A program made the translations under genes and the position numbers. A DNA stretch of 64,000 bases from Pseudochrobactrum kiredjianiae (lineage in GTDB: Bacteria; Pseudomonadota; Alphaproteobacteria; Rhizobiales; Rhizobiaceae): the NCBI RefSeq assembly GCF_030362795.1, contig NZ_JAUCBM010000005.1, positions 186,001 to 250,000 of the forward strand. The letters run 5' to 3'. Shown here one piece after another: positions 62,650 to 64,000 of the stretch. Position 1 is the stretch's first letter; the number at the start of each line of letters is the position of its first letter. Under the pieces are notes generated by a model. The model did no database searches. It saw nothing but the letters and a program-made list of their open reading frames with translations, and had not been told where the DNA came from.

Positions 62650-64000
62650 ATGACATTCAACGGATTATTGCAGATTGCGATCCTGTTCGGGCTCACAATT
62701 CTGCTGGTGAAACCGGTAGGCGGCTATCTGACCCGCGTGTTTACCGGTGAACGGACCTTCCTCTCGCCGGTAATCGCGCCGGTTGAACGCGGTCTCTACA
62801 GACTGGCCGGAACCCATGAAAAAGAAGAGCAGCACTCGACGGTTTATACAGCATCATTGCTGATGTTCAGCATTGCCGGTTTTGTCGTGCTGTATCTGTT
62901 GCAGCGCTTTCAGGGCGTATTGCCTTATAACCCTGCCGGTATGCAGGCGGTGGAGCCGACTTCTGCCTTTAATACGGCAATCAGCTTCATGACCAATACC
63001 AACTGGCAGGGTTATGCCGGTGAAAGCACCATGAGCTATTTCACCCAGATGGTTGGTATTACGGTACAGAACTTTGTTTCCGCAGCAGTAGGTATCGCCG
63101 GTGCTATGGCAATTACCCGTGGTTTTGCCCGTTCCTCAAGCAATACAATCGGGAACTTCTGGGTCGATCTGACCCGTGCCACGCTCTATGTGCTGTTACC
63201 AATCTGCATTATCGGCACGCTTGTACTGGTCTGGCAGGGTGTGCCGCAAAATCTCAATGATTACACGCTTGCAACCACCCTTGAAGGTGCGCGGCAGACT
63301 ATTGCACAAGGCCCTGTTGCCTCGCAGATGATTATCAAACATCTGGGTACCAATGGCGGCGGTTTCTTCAATGCTAACTCTGCGCACCCGTTTGAGAACC
63401 CGACTGCTCTGACCAATCTTATCCATCTGTTGTCGATCTTCGTGATCTCAACTGCCATGACCAATGTGTTTGGCCGGATGGTCGGCAATCAGCGTCAGGG
63501 CTGGGTGCTGTTTGCGGTCTTTGGTGTGCTGGTCGTACTGGGAACCTCGGTTCTCTATTGGGCAGAAGCCAGCGGCAATCCACTGATGCAGGTGCTTGGC
63601 GTTGTTGGCGGCAATATGGAAGGCAAGGAAGCACGCTTCGGCATTGCATTGTCTGCTTTGTTCTCCGAAGTGACGACGGCTGCTTCTACGGGCGCGGTTA
63701 ATAATATGCATGACAGTCTGATGCCGCTTGGCGGACTGGTGCCACTTTTCAATATGCAAATCCCTAATCTCGGCGGTATTGGTGCGGGTATCTACGGCAT
63801 GTTGCTGTTCTTCATTCTGGCGATCTTCATTGCCGGTCTGATGGTTGGCCGCACACCGGAATATCTGGGCAAGAAAATTGAGGCCAAAGAGGTCAAGATG
63901 AGCCTGCTGGCTACGCTTGGACCATCGCTTGCCATTCTCGGTTTTGCTGCATTGGCTGTGGTTCTGCCGCAGGGATTGTCGAGCATTCAGGATGCGGGGC
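62650..64000 (+). CDS. kdpA: KdpA, potassium-binding translocating subunit (3' end beyond the window)
   Basis: 450 residues are visible. The N-terminus is [34 protein letters not shown]. The selectivity-filter repeats are seen as [35 protein letters not shown] and [19 protein letters not shown]. KdpA is the K+-selective channel-like subunit that passes potassium to KdpB. It starts 35 bp after kdpF. The expected kdpB, kdpC and perhaps kdpDE should follow outside the window. Confidence 0.97.
   Translation, partial: MTFNGLLQIAILFGLTILLVKPVGGYLTRVFTGERTFLSPVIAPVERGLYRLAGTHEKEEQHSTVYTASLLMFSIAGFVVLYLLQRFQGVLPYNPAGMQAVEPTSAFNTAISFMTNTNWQGYAGESTMSYFTQMVGITVQNFVSAAVGIAGAMAITRGFARSSSNTIGNFWVDLTRATLYVLLPICIIGTLVLVWQGVPQNLNDYTLATTLEGARQTIAQGPVASQMIIKHLGTNGGGFFNANSAHPFENPTALTNLIHLLSIFVISTAMTNVFGRMVGNQRQGWVLFAVFGVLVVLGTSVLYWAEASGNPLMQVLGVVGGNMEGKEARFGIALSALFSEVTTAASTGAVNNMHDSLMPLGGLVPLFNMQIPNLGGIGAGIYGMLLFFILAIFIAGLMVGRTPEYLGKKIEAKEVKMSLLATLGPSLAILGFAALAVVLPQGLSSIQDAG

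Noticed and set aside
1-64000. tRNA, rRNA, CRISPR array, prophage or IS element
   Set aside because: No cloverleaf with a conserved T-arm, no regularly spaced direct repeats, and no transposase, integrase or phage structural frame was found.

Overview
This window looks like chromosomal DNA of an alphaproteobacterium in the Rhizobiales, most likely Brucellaceae (an Ochrobactrum/Brucella relative with a moderate GC content; Pseudochrobactrum-like genera would fit, but this is inference). The reasons are a CckA hybrid kinase next to DksA and a FliO-like protein, the recA-alaS pair, a GAAC-N7-GAAC LexA box before recA, a DmpA-type aminopeptidase, and small palindromic intergenic repeats of the RIME type. 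I see no rRNA, tRNA, phage, IS element or CRISPR. Both window edges cut genes: a YcjF-like gene at the left and kdpA at the right.

Layout. 1-8.2 kb: ycjX/ycjF-like pair, sixA-like phosphatase, dksA, fliO-like gene and cckA (stress and cell-cycle control). 8.3-10.7 kb: branched-chain amino-acid binding protein and an MFS exporter. 11.1-20.5 kb: a catabolic locus made of a divergent RpiR regulator, an N-formylglutamate amidohydrolase-like hydrolase, a TRAP transporter (DctQMP), a glutamine-synthetase-like ligase, an aldehyde dehydrogenase and an iron-type alcohol dehydrogenase. I propose that it imports an amino alcohol and degrades it through gamma-glutamylated intermediates. 20.5-27.7 kb: Dabb protein, tandem hotdog thioesterase, metE under a cobalamin riboswitch, gdhA, a VanZ-like protein and a small membrane-anchored protein. 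28-33.6 kb: mgtE, a MerR regulator, a DUF1624 membrane protein, a 32-residue membrane peptide and sdaA. 33.7-40.9 kb: a sugar-kinase gene coupled to a T4-endonuclease-V-like DNA glycosylase, divergent from a sugar ABC transporter operon with a Gfo/Idh oxidoreductase. 41-53 kb: OmpA-like lipoprotein, recA, alaS, SDR, Nudix, gpt, Usp, CinA-like protein, wrbA, HU and a small exported protein. 53.7-60.8 kb: RND efflux pair, LLM oxidoreductase, OsmC and DmpA-like peptidase. 61.2-64 kb: a class IV aminotransferase and the start of a kdp potassium-pump operon, with a 26-residue leader peptide and KdpF.

The most unusual structure is a dispersed, roughly 107-bp composite palindrome present in at least eight copies. 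It folds as two hairpins joined by an A/T-rich linker. Six of the eight copies sit at or within about 20 bp of a stop codon, and in three of these the element itself supplies the stop codon. The stem sequences differ between copies in a compensatory way, which suggests selection or copying at the level of a folded nucleic acid. A second, RIME-like family has four clear members. The two most notable leads are this repeat family and the putative gamma-glutamyl amino-alcohol pathway.
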